Assembly: GCA_022567055.1 (NCBI GenBank) | Contig: JADFHU010000378.1 | Location: forward strand, 1 to 6,048 | Reading direction: 5' to 3' | DNA from: Planctomycetota bacterium | GTDB taxonomy: Bacteria > Planctomycetota > Phycisphaerae > Sedimentisphaerales > Anaerobacaceae | Length of the DNA stretch: 6,048 nucleotides | Program-made: the position numbers and the translations under genes | The notes under the pieces: model-generated | What the model was told of the DNA's origin: nothing | Databases searched by the model: none | What the model saw: the letters and a program-made list of their open reading frames with translations, nothing else | Shown: positions 1-5,745 of the stretch, in pieces | Numbering within the stretch: position 1 is the stretch's first letter | Layout: each line of letters opens with the position of its first letter

Positions 1-208
1 GGGTCTCGCCGATGAACCCGACTCGGTGCCGTCCCATTGCGGCGATGACGTCGTCGAACGAGGCAGGCTCACCGGCTCCAGTGAACACGCGGTACTCGCC
101 CGCCACGTAGGACCCGTATCCCGTTCCTTGGGAGGAGTTCTGGGCGTGGGCCGGAAGTGCGATCATCAGAACGAGCAGCAGGGCCGCTGGAATCATCTTG
201 ATGCTCAT
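1..208 (-). CDS. ChaN-like haem-binding/uptake family protein, N-terminal part (cut by window edge)
   Basis: Reading the minus strand from the ATG at 208-206 gives 69 complete codons, open to the window edge. Residues 1-22 form a clear signal peptide: a lysine at 4, a hydrophobic core at about 6-19, and an AHA cleavage site before Q23. The protein is therefore probably exported by Sec and cleaved by signal peptidase I; there is no lipobox cysteine. After a Gly/Ser/Tyr-rich linker, residues about 39-69 read YRVFTGAGEPASFDDVIAAM and then RHRVGFIGET. This matches the start of the ChaN/PF04187 fold, where a short strand leads into V-x-F-x-GE-x-H; the His would lie just outside the window. ChaN proteins bind haem and are linked to iron uptake. 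No convincing Shine-Dalgarno precedes the ATG. The gene is divergent from the next one. The family call rests on a short segment, so it is probable rather than certain. Confidence 0.72.
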   Translation of the reverse strand, partial: MSIKMIPAALLLVLMIALPAHAQNSSQGTGYGSYVAGEYRVFTGAGEPASFDDVIAAMGRHRVGFIGET

Positions 209-296
209 GGCACCGATGATATCACGGTGATGGGTGGATTGGCAGTCGACTGGCTTGTCGCGTGCGGCGCGTTCCCCCGAGACGTACCTTGTGACA
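209..296. promoter_or_regulatory. Divergent intergenic region with a small dyad
   Basis: These 88 bases separate the minus-strand ChaN-like gene from the plus-strand chimeric ORF and should hold both promoters. The only structure visible is at 211-229: a perfect 8-bp palindrome TGATATCA (217-224) flanked by CACCG (211-215) and CGGTG (225-229), with the outer arms one base off-centre. It sits 2 bases upstream of the ChaN-like start codon, where a bound repressor or a 5' mRNA structure could act. No good -10/-35 pair was found. The regulatory role is inference only. Confidence 0.25.
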
Positions 297-1928
297 ATGC
301 CCCAACACACGTCAGACATCACCCGGGCCGTCGTCGACCAGGTCCCCAAGGTATTCCGGCTTGAGAGCATCAAGAGCCGGATCGTGGGACTCGCCTTGCT
401 GGCCACGTTGATCCCGTCCCTCGGGATGGCCTGGATCTCGTATGTCCAGAACCGCTCTGCCCTGACCGACAAGATCACGGAAGAGCTGAAGAGCGTGAGC
501 GAGCAGACCGCGCGCGAGATCGACCTCTGGGTAAAGGAACGGCTCTACGACGTCCGGGTTTTCGCGAGCTCCTACGAGGTGACCGAGAACATCGAGCGAG
601 CTCGACGGTCGGCCGGGGGCGGTCAAGCGGGCGCTCGGCTCAGCAACCCCGAGGTCGACTCGCTCGTGACCGTGCTCACTGAGCTGCGCAACGCGAGCGT
701 CCTCACCGTTGGCGAGACGCAGACCGACGACGCCGGCGGCGTCGTCGCCAATCGCTTCCAGGTGAAGGTCGCCAGCCCCAAGGGCATCGGGGACGAGGAC
801 ACCATCACCAACGCGATCGTCGGTGCGATCGTCTGGGAGTTCGGCGATCAGCTTGACGTCACGCAGTCGCTGACCTTCGTCGGGGCCGGCTCCGACGAGC
901 ATGCGCAATTCACCTTCACGGTCGAGAAGGACACCCTCGGCGAGTGCATCAATCGGCCGCAGTACACCGATCGCGTCATCGGCTTCAAGGGAGGCGTGGC
1001 GGTCGTGATCGACGAGATCGACCCGCCGGTCACCCCCGACGACGTCACCAAGCGCATCGACCGGATGCGGTCGCAGCGGGATTTCGCTCAGCGCGGGGCC
1101 CTGGGCCGCGACGTCAAGGTGATCGGCCTCGAGCCGGTGGAGCCGACCGACCTGGGCCAGGGGTACAGGTCGGTGGCCGTCCTGGTCTATGACAGCGACC
1201 TCAGCTCCAGGAAAGTGGACTTCGATACCTGGGATGAGCGTCTGGCGCGCACGGAGTGGAGAATCGTCTCCCAGGCCCTTCAGCGCCGGAGCAGCCTCGA
1301 GCAGGTCCGGGCCTTCTCCTCAGCCGTGGCCCAGACACTCGCGGCCAACGCGATCGTGGCGGTGGGGCTGTCCCTGCTGGGCATCCTCCTCTATATCTGG
1401 GTCCGATTCGGGTCGTTGCGGTACTCCGTGGCGGCGATCACCGCCCTGGTCCATGACGTGACGATCGCCCTGGGGCTCCTGGCCCTGACGGGGCTGATCG
1501 CCAAGACAGCCTTCGCGGGGACCCTGCTCATCGAGGAGTTCCGCATCGATCTGGGCGTGGTGGCGGCCATGCTCGCGATCATCGGCTACTCGCTGAACGA
1601 CACCATCGTGATCCTCGACCGGATTCGCGAGAACCGCGGGAAGTTGCCGATACCAACTGCGGCGATCGTGAACAGATCGATCAACCAGACGATGAGTCGG
1701 ACCCTGCTCACGTCGACCACGACCCTGCTGGCGGTGGTCATCATGTACATCCAGGGCGGCAGCGGCATCCGGCCCTTCACCTTCTGCCTGCTCGTCGGCC
1801 TCATTGTGGGCACGTACAGCTCGGTGGCGATCGCCGCTCCGTTGGTGATCAGGCGGGAAGGCGCAGGGCCGGGATCGGAGGACAAAGAGGCGTTCTGGAA
1901 GAAAGAAAACGCCCCGGAGGGGGCTTAG
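297..1928 (+). CDS. secF: Chimeric ORF: sensor-type membrane N-terminus fused in frame to SecF (SecDF-type) C-terminus
   Basis: The ORF has 543 residues from the ATG at 297; an in-frame GTG at 234 would add 21 unconvincing residues. Residues 1-114 look like the start of a Cache-type sensor kinase or cyclase: a short cytoplasmic tail, one membrane helix (about 28-50), then a helical periplasmic stretch containing EIDLWVKERLYDVRVFASSY. From about 118 the sequence is SecF-like. It has an enlarged periplasmic domain with FKGGVAVVIDEIDPP (230-244), then TM2 (about 349-370), TM3 with HDV (386-388), TM4 running into GYSLNDTIVILDRIREN (430-446), TM5 (about 468-486) and TM6 (about 492-514). These are hallmark SecF motifs of the RND-like SecDF partner of the Sec translocon, which uses the proton-motive force to help pull exported proteins across the membrane. 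The wording is closest to planctomycete-type fused SecDF. The SecD half and SecF TM1 are missing; the sensor helix occupies the TM1 position. The SecF C-terminus is certain; whether the fusion is natural is doubtful. Confidence 0.8.
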   Translation: MPQHTSDITRAVVDQVPKVFRLESIKSRIVGLALLATLIPSLGMAWISYVQNRSALTDKITEELKSVSEQTAREIDLWVKERLYDVRVFASSYEVTENIERARRSAGGGQAGARLSNPEVDSLVTVLTELRNASVLTVGETQTDDAGGVVANRFQVKVASPKGIGDEDTITNAIVGAIVWEFGDQLDVTQSLTFVGAGSDEHAQFTFTVEKDTLGECINRPQYTDRVIGFKGGVAVVIDEIDPPVTPDDVTKRIDRMRSQRDFAQRGALGRDVKVIGLEPVEPTDLGQGYRSVAVLVYDSDLSSRKVDFDTWDERLARTEWRIVSQALQRRSSLEQVRAFSSAVAQTLAANAIVAVGLSLLGILLYIWVRFGSLRYSVAAITALVHDVTIALGLLALTGLIAKTAFAGTLLIEEFRIDLGVVAAMLAIIGYSLNDTIVILDRIRENRGKLPIPTAAIVNRSINQTMSRTLLTSTTTLLAVVIMYIQGGSGIRPFTFCLLVGLIVGTYSSVAIAAPLVIRREGAGPGSEDKEAFWKKENAPEGA

Positions 1929-1951
1929 GTCCGCAGCTTCGGAGACCTCTC

Positions 1952-3013
1952 ATGTCCTCAGGCACCAAGCTCATCCTCTCAGTCGCCGCCCTGATGGTCG
2001 GCACGGCGGGTCTTCCCCACGTCATCATTCGTTTCTTTACGGTGCGTCGAGTCCGTGACGCCCGCATGTCCGCGGGATGGGCCCTGCTCTTTATTGCGAT
2101 ACTCTACACCACCGCGCCGGCAGTAGCCGCCTTTGCCCGTACGAATCTGATAGAGACAATTTCTGAGACCGCCTACAAAGATGTCCCTTCCTGGTATAAG
2201 AGCTGGGAAAAGACAGAGTTGGTAGGGTGGCTCGATAAAAACGACGATGGCAAGATTCAGTATCGGCCGGGCGCAGCGTTTCTAGGTAAACCCGATTTCG
2301 CGGATGCCAATTCCGTCGGCGCCTATGGTCAACCCATGCTCAGGAACACGCCGACGAACAATGACAATGAACTCTTTGTTGACAAAGACATCATCGTCTT
2401 GGCCAACCCCGAGATCGCCAACCTTCCCAATTGGGTGGTGGCCTTGGTGGCCGCCGGCGGCCTGGCGGCTGCCCTGTCCACGGCGGCAGGCCTTCTCTTG
2501 GTCATCTCCACCTCCATCTCGCATGACCTCCTCAAGAAGGTTCTCGTGCCAAACATTTCCGACAAGCAGGAACTCCTCTTCGCCCGTTTCGCAGCGGGAT
2601 TCGCCGTTATTATCGCCGGTCACTTCGGTGTTCATCCGCCCGGTTTTGTCGCGCAGGTCGTGGCCTTCGCCTTTGGATTGGCGGCCTCCTCTTTCTTCCC
2701 GGCCATCATCATGGGCATCTTCTCCAAACGGATGAACAGAGAAGGGGCTGTCGCCGGCATGGTGGTGGGTCTGACCTTTACCGCCGGCTATATCTGCTTT
2801 TTCAAATTCGTGCGACCCGACCTAAACAGCGCCGACCATTGGCTATGGGGAATCTCACCCGAAGGGATTGGCACCCTGGGCATGCTCCTCAACTTCGCGG
2901 TCTCCCTCATCATCTCCAAATGGACGCCGCCTCCTCCGCAAGAGGTCCAGGCAATGGTAGAAGCCATCCGGATACCTCGTGACGCGGGGGAAGCGCACGT
3001 GATCGATACCTGA
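1952..3013 (+). CDS. Sodium:solute symporter (SSS family, VC_2705-like), N-terminally truncated
   Basis: These 353 residues match the C-terminal part of large SSS-family sodium:solute symporters related to ActP/VC_2705. The sequence begins inside a membrane helix, with LMVGTAGLPHVIIRFFTV at 14-31. The following helices lie at about 42-61, 161-187, 211-229, 232-256, 265-285 and 306-322. In the 161-187 helix, LST (175-177) aligns with the Ser-Thr pair that PutP and vSGLT use at the Na2 site. The extracytoplasmic loop at 62-160 contains DKNDDGKI (95-102), an EF-hand-like half loop. Family members are usually about 550-600 residues, so roughly 200 or more N-terminal residues are absent, including the first half of the sodium site; transport is unlikely. 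The start chosen has GGAG at 1941-1944, 7 bases upstream, so it could be translated. It lies 23 bases after the chimeric ORF and has clearly lower GC. It is probably a remnant or a join product. Confidence 0.82.
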   Translation: MSSGTKLILSVAALMVGTAGLPHVIIRFFTVRRVRDARMSAGWALLFIAILYTTAPAVAAFARTNLIETISETAYKDVPSWYKSWEKTELVGWLDKNDDGKIQYRPGAAFLGKPDFADANSVGAYGQPMLRNTPTNNDNELFVDKDIIVLANPEIANLPNWVVALVAAGGLAAALSTAAGLLLVISTSISHDLLKKVLVPNISDKQELLFARFAAGFAVIIAGHFGVHPPGFVAQVVAFAFGLAASSFFPAIIMGIFSKRMNREGAVAGMVVGLTFTAGYICFFKFVRPDLNSADHWLWGISPEGIGTLGMLLNFAVSLIISKWTPPPPQEVQAMVEAIRIPRDAGEAHVIDT

Positions 3014-3019
3014 GCAAAG

Positions 3020-3091
3020 CAGTAATCAGTAATCAGTTTTTTGTCGAAAACCGACCACTGGAGACCCAATACCCACTACGGATAACTGATT
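3020..3091. repeat. Short direct and inverted repeats in the intergenic gap (MITE-like remnant?)
   Basis: The heptamer AATCAGT occurs twice in tandem at 3024-3030 and 3031-3037, and its reverse complement ACTGATT lies at 3085-3091, bounding a segment of about 70 bp. Inside is a small hairpin, GTCG (3043-3046) with CGAC (3052-3055) over a 5-base loop, next to a run of six T. The segment starts 7 bases after the symporter stop codon. It resembles the degenerate short intergenic repeats common in some environmental genomes, but the arms are only 7 bp and could be chance. Confidence 0.35.
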
Positions 3092-3123
3092 TTCACAGGG
3101 CCTGACCCACCTCTGAAGTCCTC

Positions 3124-3152
3124 TTGTTCTCGAGTGACACAATATGTATGCT
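3124..3152 (+). promoter_or_regulatory. Weak sigma-70-like promoter candidate upstream of the 500-residue protein
   Basis: TTGTTC (3124-3129) and TATGCT (3147-3152) are separated by 17 bases, placed about 50 bases upstream of the start at 3202. The match to consensus is 3 of 6 and 4 of 6, so this is only a candidate. The same leader carries a good ribosome-binding site, AAGGG at 3190-3194, 7 bases before the ATG, which supports the chosen start. Confidence 0.28.
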
Positions 3153-3201
3153 GAGGGTACGCGAGCATGGTGCTCTTTAACCCGTTTGCAAGGGCAACAC
3201 G

Positions 3202-4704
3202 ATGCGCTTTACCAAACACACGGCTCACTCTGATGCCACGCAATCGGCTAAGAATTCCCGCAGAAGACTCAGCAATCCCATAGGCTATCTGGCCGTCCTG
3301 AGCCTGCTCACTTTCGGCGGCGACCTCTTTGGTCAGAGCGCCTACGATGCCGACGGCGTCCCCCAGGTGCAGAGGCCGGGACTCGACCAGATCGATCACA
3401 TCACCGAGAGGTTGCGTCGGGCTGGGAAGGTCTGTATCAAGGTCGGCATCGGTTTGCTGGTGCTGGCTGGGCTCTGGATCCTCAACCCGCTCCAGTTCTA
3501 TTACGCGGCCCGGGACCGTTCTCTGAAGAAGGCGGTCCGAGACGTTGAGGACCTCCTCAAGAGGATCCGTGAGGTGGCAGAAGCAGCCCACGAAGATGTC
3601 ACGGACGAACAGGAGGAGGGGGGACTCTTGGCAGCGATGCCGGAAGTCGCCGCTTTGACTGAGGCCCAAGAGGTGCCCCCCTATGTGCTGACTGTGAACG
3701 ATCGCGTGTTGGATAACATCAGGTTGACGCTGAAACGTTTGCGACGGCTTAAAGATGCCGGCGCAGAGAGGTACAAGGCGTATATGTTCTCGGTGGTGCA
3801 GGGGATTCAGGTCGTGACAGAGACCTGTCTCGACACCGAGGGCGCTTCCGGTCTGGCCGTAGACATACGATCCTACCTCATGGACGATACCCGGTATCAT
3901 GCCTGGAAGACGCTCCTGGGCCACTACGCCAGGAAAGGCGCCCACCAAGAAGAGGCCGAGGACTTTCTCCGATTCATGAGGGCGCTCAGGAAGGGAGAAA
4001 CGTCCTCCACCCCTGTGCGGGACATGCCGACGGTCAAAGAGGACTCGGTCTCCAGAGCGCCTCGCCCGTCCGAGATTCCGGAGATTCTCGACGAGGCGAC
4101 TCTCCCCACGATTGAAAAGGCCGCGCGTCAGGAGGCCAAGAACCTTCTCTCGCTCATTCAAACCGACGGGTCTCCGAGCAGTGTAACGGCATGGCAGTTC
4201 GAACTGGTGCGGAGGCAGTCTCATCCGCACCTACGAGAAGACGCCCACCGCATGCTGCAGATCTTTCTGAAGCAGGAAAGAGCGGAACTTCAGAAGATAT
4301 GCAAGACGAAGATGATCCCCTGCCGAACCTGGGACCAGATTCTCTACCTACTGGGTGCGAAGGACGGCAGTCAGTTGCAGAAGAGAGCTGAGGAGGGCCG
4401 ACTCACCCTGGAGGAAATCGTCGTTTTGGAAAAGGCATTTCTCCAAACATTTGCCAAACTAGATTCTCTGGGCTCGATTTACGGCCACGGCGAAGGGGCA
4501 CGCGTCATGTTAGAACTCCATACGCCCCAGATTCGCAGCGAGACGCTGGTCCTCCTCCGCCGATGCTACCACAGCGAGCATGCCCGTCTCGACCGCACCA
4601 CGGAGACCTTGGATAACGAGGAGACTCCGCAACGTCACGAAGTTGCCAGGTTGATTCAGCACTATGTGATTCAGAGACACGATCCACCCCATGTCGATCT
4701 CTGA
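3202..4704 (+). CDS. Unrecognised membrane-anchored helical protein, 500 residues
   Basis: I do not recognise this family. The start at ATG 3202 is backed by AAGGG 7 bases upstream. Residues 1-48 look like a signal sequence: a basic stretch NSRRRLS (18-24), slightly Tat-like, then a hydrophobic segment at about 27-44 ending near QSA. A second, stronger membrane helix lies at about 78-95 (CIKVGIGLLVLAGLWIL), followed by basic residues (104-121) that suggest the rest faces the cytoplasm. Residues 104-260 are charged and helical with possible coiled coil (104-130, 170-190). A polar, proline-containing linker covers about 265-295, and a second helical domain runs from 296 to 490 with HPHLREDAHRMLQIFLKQER (341-360). 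There is no catalytic motif that I can identify. Glu/Lys/Arg/Leu-rich composition and ordered amphipathic helices argue that this strand is the coding one. It follows the symporter remnant in the same direction with a 188-base gap, so it is probably transcribed separately. Confidence 0.75.
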   Translation: MRFTKHTAHSDATQSAKNSRRRLSNPIGYLAVLSLLTFGGDLFGQSAYDADGVPQVQRPGLDQIDHITERLRRAGKVCIKVGIGLLVLAGLWILNPLQFYYAARDRSLKKAVRDVEDLLKRIREVAEAAHEDVTDEQEEGGLLAAMPEVAALTEAQEVPPYVLTVNDRVLDNIRLTLKRLRRLKDAGAERYKAYMFSVVQGIQVVTETCLDTEGASGLAVDIRSYLMDDTRYHAWKTLLGHYARKGAHQEEAEDFLRFMRALRKGETSSTPVRDMPTVKEDSVSRAPRPSEIPEILDEATLPTIEKAARQEAKNLLSLIQTDGSPSSVTAWQFELVRRQSHPHLREDAHRMLQIFLKQERAELQKICKTKMIPCRTWDQILYLLGAKDGSQLQKRAEEGRLTLEEIVVLEKAFLQTFAKLDSLGSIYGHGEGARVMLELHTPQIRSETLVLLRRCYHSEHARLDRTTETLDNEETPQRHEVARLIQHYVIQRHDPPHVDL

Positions 4705-4707
4705 ATC
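4668..4707 (+). other. 10-bp inverted repeat spanning the stop codon
   Basis: GATTCAGAGA (4668-4677) and TCTCTGAATC (4698-4707) are perfect reverse complements separated by 20 bases. The right arm contains the TGA stop codon at 4702-4704. No T-run follows, so it is not a classical intrinsic terminator, but it could slow exonucleases or contribute to 3' end formation. The long loop makes it only moderately stable. Confidence 0.35.
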
Positions 4708-5540
4708 GTGGAAGCGGTCGCGCAGAAATATATTCACACTTTAGAGGAAGCAAATTGGCGTTAGATTTGGTCGCGCCGATTGAGCGAATCCACAGGCGTA
4801 GCTATTCTACATCGAGGAATTCGCGATTGAGAAGCGGCTGAAGATGACGTGATTATGAGATGAGAAATGGTAAAGTTATTTTGGCGTGCGCCCTTAGTTC
4901 TTCGGACCAGTTCAGTATGACATTCACTTGCTTGACGGCCGTTGCCTCCTGGTCCGGCTTGATCATGATAAACCTGGGACCGTCCGGAGTCGTCGTCACG
5001 TCATAACTCGTACCCCATTCGTTCCTTTCATACGGGCCCTCGAATGGGGCCTCGGGCTGTGTTGCGGAGAAAAACGGTTCGGTCTCTACACCAACGGCCA
5101 TCATCGTGTTGCCTCTGCCATAGTAAAGCGCTTTGCCCGAAGGATCCCACATGGGATCATTTCCTCCCTCGGTGCTGACCAGTGCTCTCTCGCGTCCACC
5201 GGGAAACCACCGCACGTAGATTTCATATTGGCCTGTTTCATCCGACGCGTAGGCAATCCAATTGCCACTTGGATGGAATGCAGGCTTCTTTTCATTGTAG
5301 GGCTCGTCCAGGAATTCCTGGGCCTGGCGTCCATCTTCCAGAGTAAGTACCCAGATGTCGAACTGTGTTTTCTCGTTGATGCGGACAAAGGCAAAATGGC
5401 GCTCGTCCAATGACCAGTCGCCGGGCAGTTCAAACGCATTGGGATCGTAGTCCCAAAGGCGTTCCTCATCGTGGCCATCCGGTGCTACCCAGTAGAGTTG
5501 CGGAGGGCCATTGCGGGCAGAACTGTAGGTCAGGCGATTG

Positions 5541-5552
5541 CTCAAAGGCGCC
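5541..5552 (+). repeat. Target-site duplication, left copy
   Basis: CTCAAAGGCGCC is identical to the copy at 5734-5745. On the gene strand it encodes part of A-P-L-S in the WAPLSNRLTY stretch of the propeller, so this copy leads into the intact 3' part of the gene. Confidence 0.75.
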
Positions 5553-5733
5553 TGGTTCAATTCTGGGTTACACGACTCGACGTAGGACGCATGCGTACTC
5601 GTAATCGTGCTCGCACTCGTAATCGGCTTCTCGGCGTTCTCGATTACGATTACGAGTACCGCTTCGCTGAGCACGAGCAGCAAGACAGATCAGACGGACT
5701 GTTACCCATATGCACACGCTTGTGAACCAAGCC
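5553..5733. mobile_element. Small non-coding inserted element (MITE-like), 181 bp
   Basis: The segment lies between two perfect 12-bp direct repeats within the propeller gene. Its ends carry TGGTTCA (5553-5559) and TGAACCA (5723-5729), an inverted pair offset by 4 bases. Counting adjacent bases, GCCTGGTTCA (5550-5559) pairs with TGAACCAAGC (5723-5732) at 9 of 10 positions. Further in, GGGTTAC (5565-5571) faces GTTACCC (5701-5707) with one mismatch. The centre holds CTCGTAATCG units and their reverse complement, which can fold into a hairpin. No transposase or other credible ORF is inside, so it would have moved using functions supplied elsewhere. Insert plus one duplication is 193 bp, not a multiple of three, so it also shifts the gene's frame. 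CTCGTAATCG-type repeats are, as far as I recall, common dispersed sequences in planctomycete- and verrucomicrobia-like genomes; that link is unverified. Confidence 0.65.
5595..5659. repeat. Core repeat of the element: hexamer-like units forming an inverted repeat
   Basis: GTACTCGTAATCG (5595-5607) is the exact reverse complement of CGATTACGAGTAC (5647-5659), a 13-bp stem. CTCGTAATCG is repeated directly at 5598-5607 and 5616-5625 with an 18-base period, and CGATTACGATTACGAG (5641-5656) is the opposing tract. CGTGCTC (5606-5612) also pairs with GAGCACG (5669-5675). The tract therefore has both tandem and hairpin character. Confidence 0.75.
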
Positions 5734-5745
5734 CTCAAAGGCGCC
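5734..5745 (+). repeat. Target-site duplication, right copy
   Basis: This second perfect copy of CTCAAAGGCGCC adjoins the upstream (5') part of the propeller gene on the minus strand. A gene-strand TGA arises within it (5737-5735) in the frame entering from DVRP, so translation would stop at the insertion edge. Confidence 0.75.

Noticed and set aside
234..296. GTG start at 234 for the chimeric ORF
   Set aside because: The extra 21 residues overlap the divergent promoter region, lack membrane or family character, and have no Shine-Dalgarno. The ATG at 297 begins a more plausible cytoplasmic tail, although it too lacks a clear ribosome-binding site.
312..908. A 198-residue minus-strand frame opposite the chimeric ORF
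   Set aside because: It lies fully antisense to recognisable sensor and SecF sequence, has Asp/Gly/Arg-rich composition from high GC, and shows no family motif.
3076..4230. A 384-residue open frame on the minus strand opposite the 500-residue protein
   Set aside because: Its translation is rich in Arg, His, Gly and Pro with no ordered hydrophobic pattern, while the plus-strand protein has a signal, a membrane helix, amphipathic helices and a good ribosome-binding site. It is an antisense shadow.
4705..4852. Possible small gene or RNA between the two convergent genes
   Set aside because: No start with a ribosome-binding site, no strong hairpin beyond the one overlapping the stop codon, and no tRNA-like fold were seen.
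5595..5659. A CRISPR array
   Set aside because: The repeated units are short, contiguous and partly inverted, with no spacers of regular length and no cas genes nearby.
5580..5683. The N-terminus of the 276-residue minus-strand ORF (ATG at 5683) as a signal peptide
   Set aside because: The hydrophobic run LLVLSEAVLVIVI comes from translating the inserted repeat element. It is not part of the propeller family, so the apparent signal is probably accidental.
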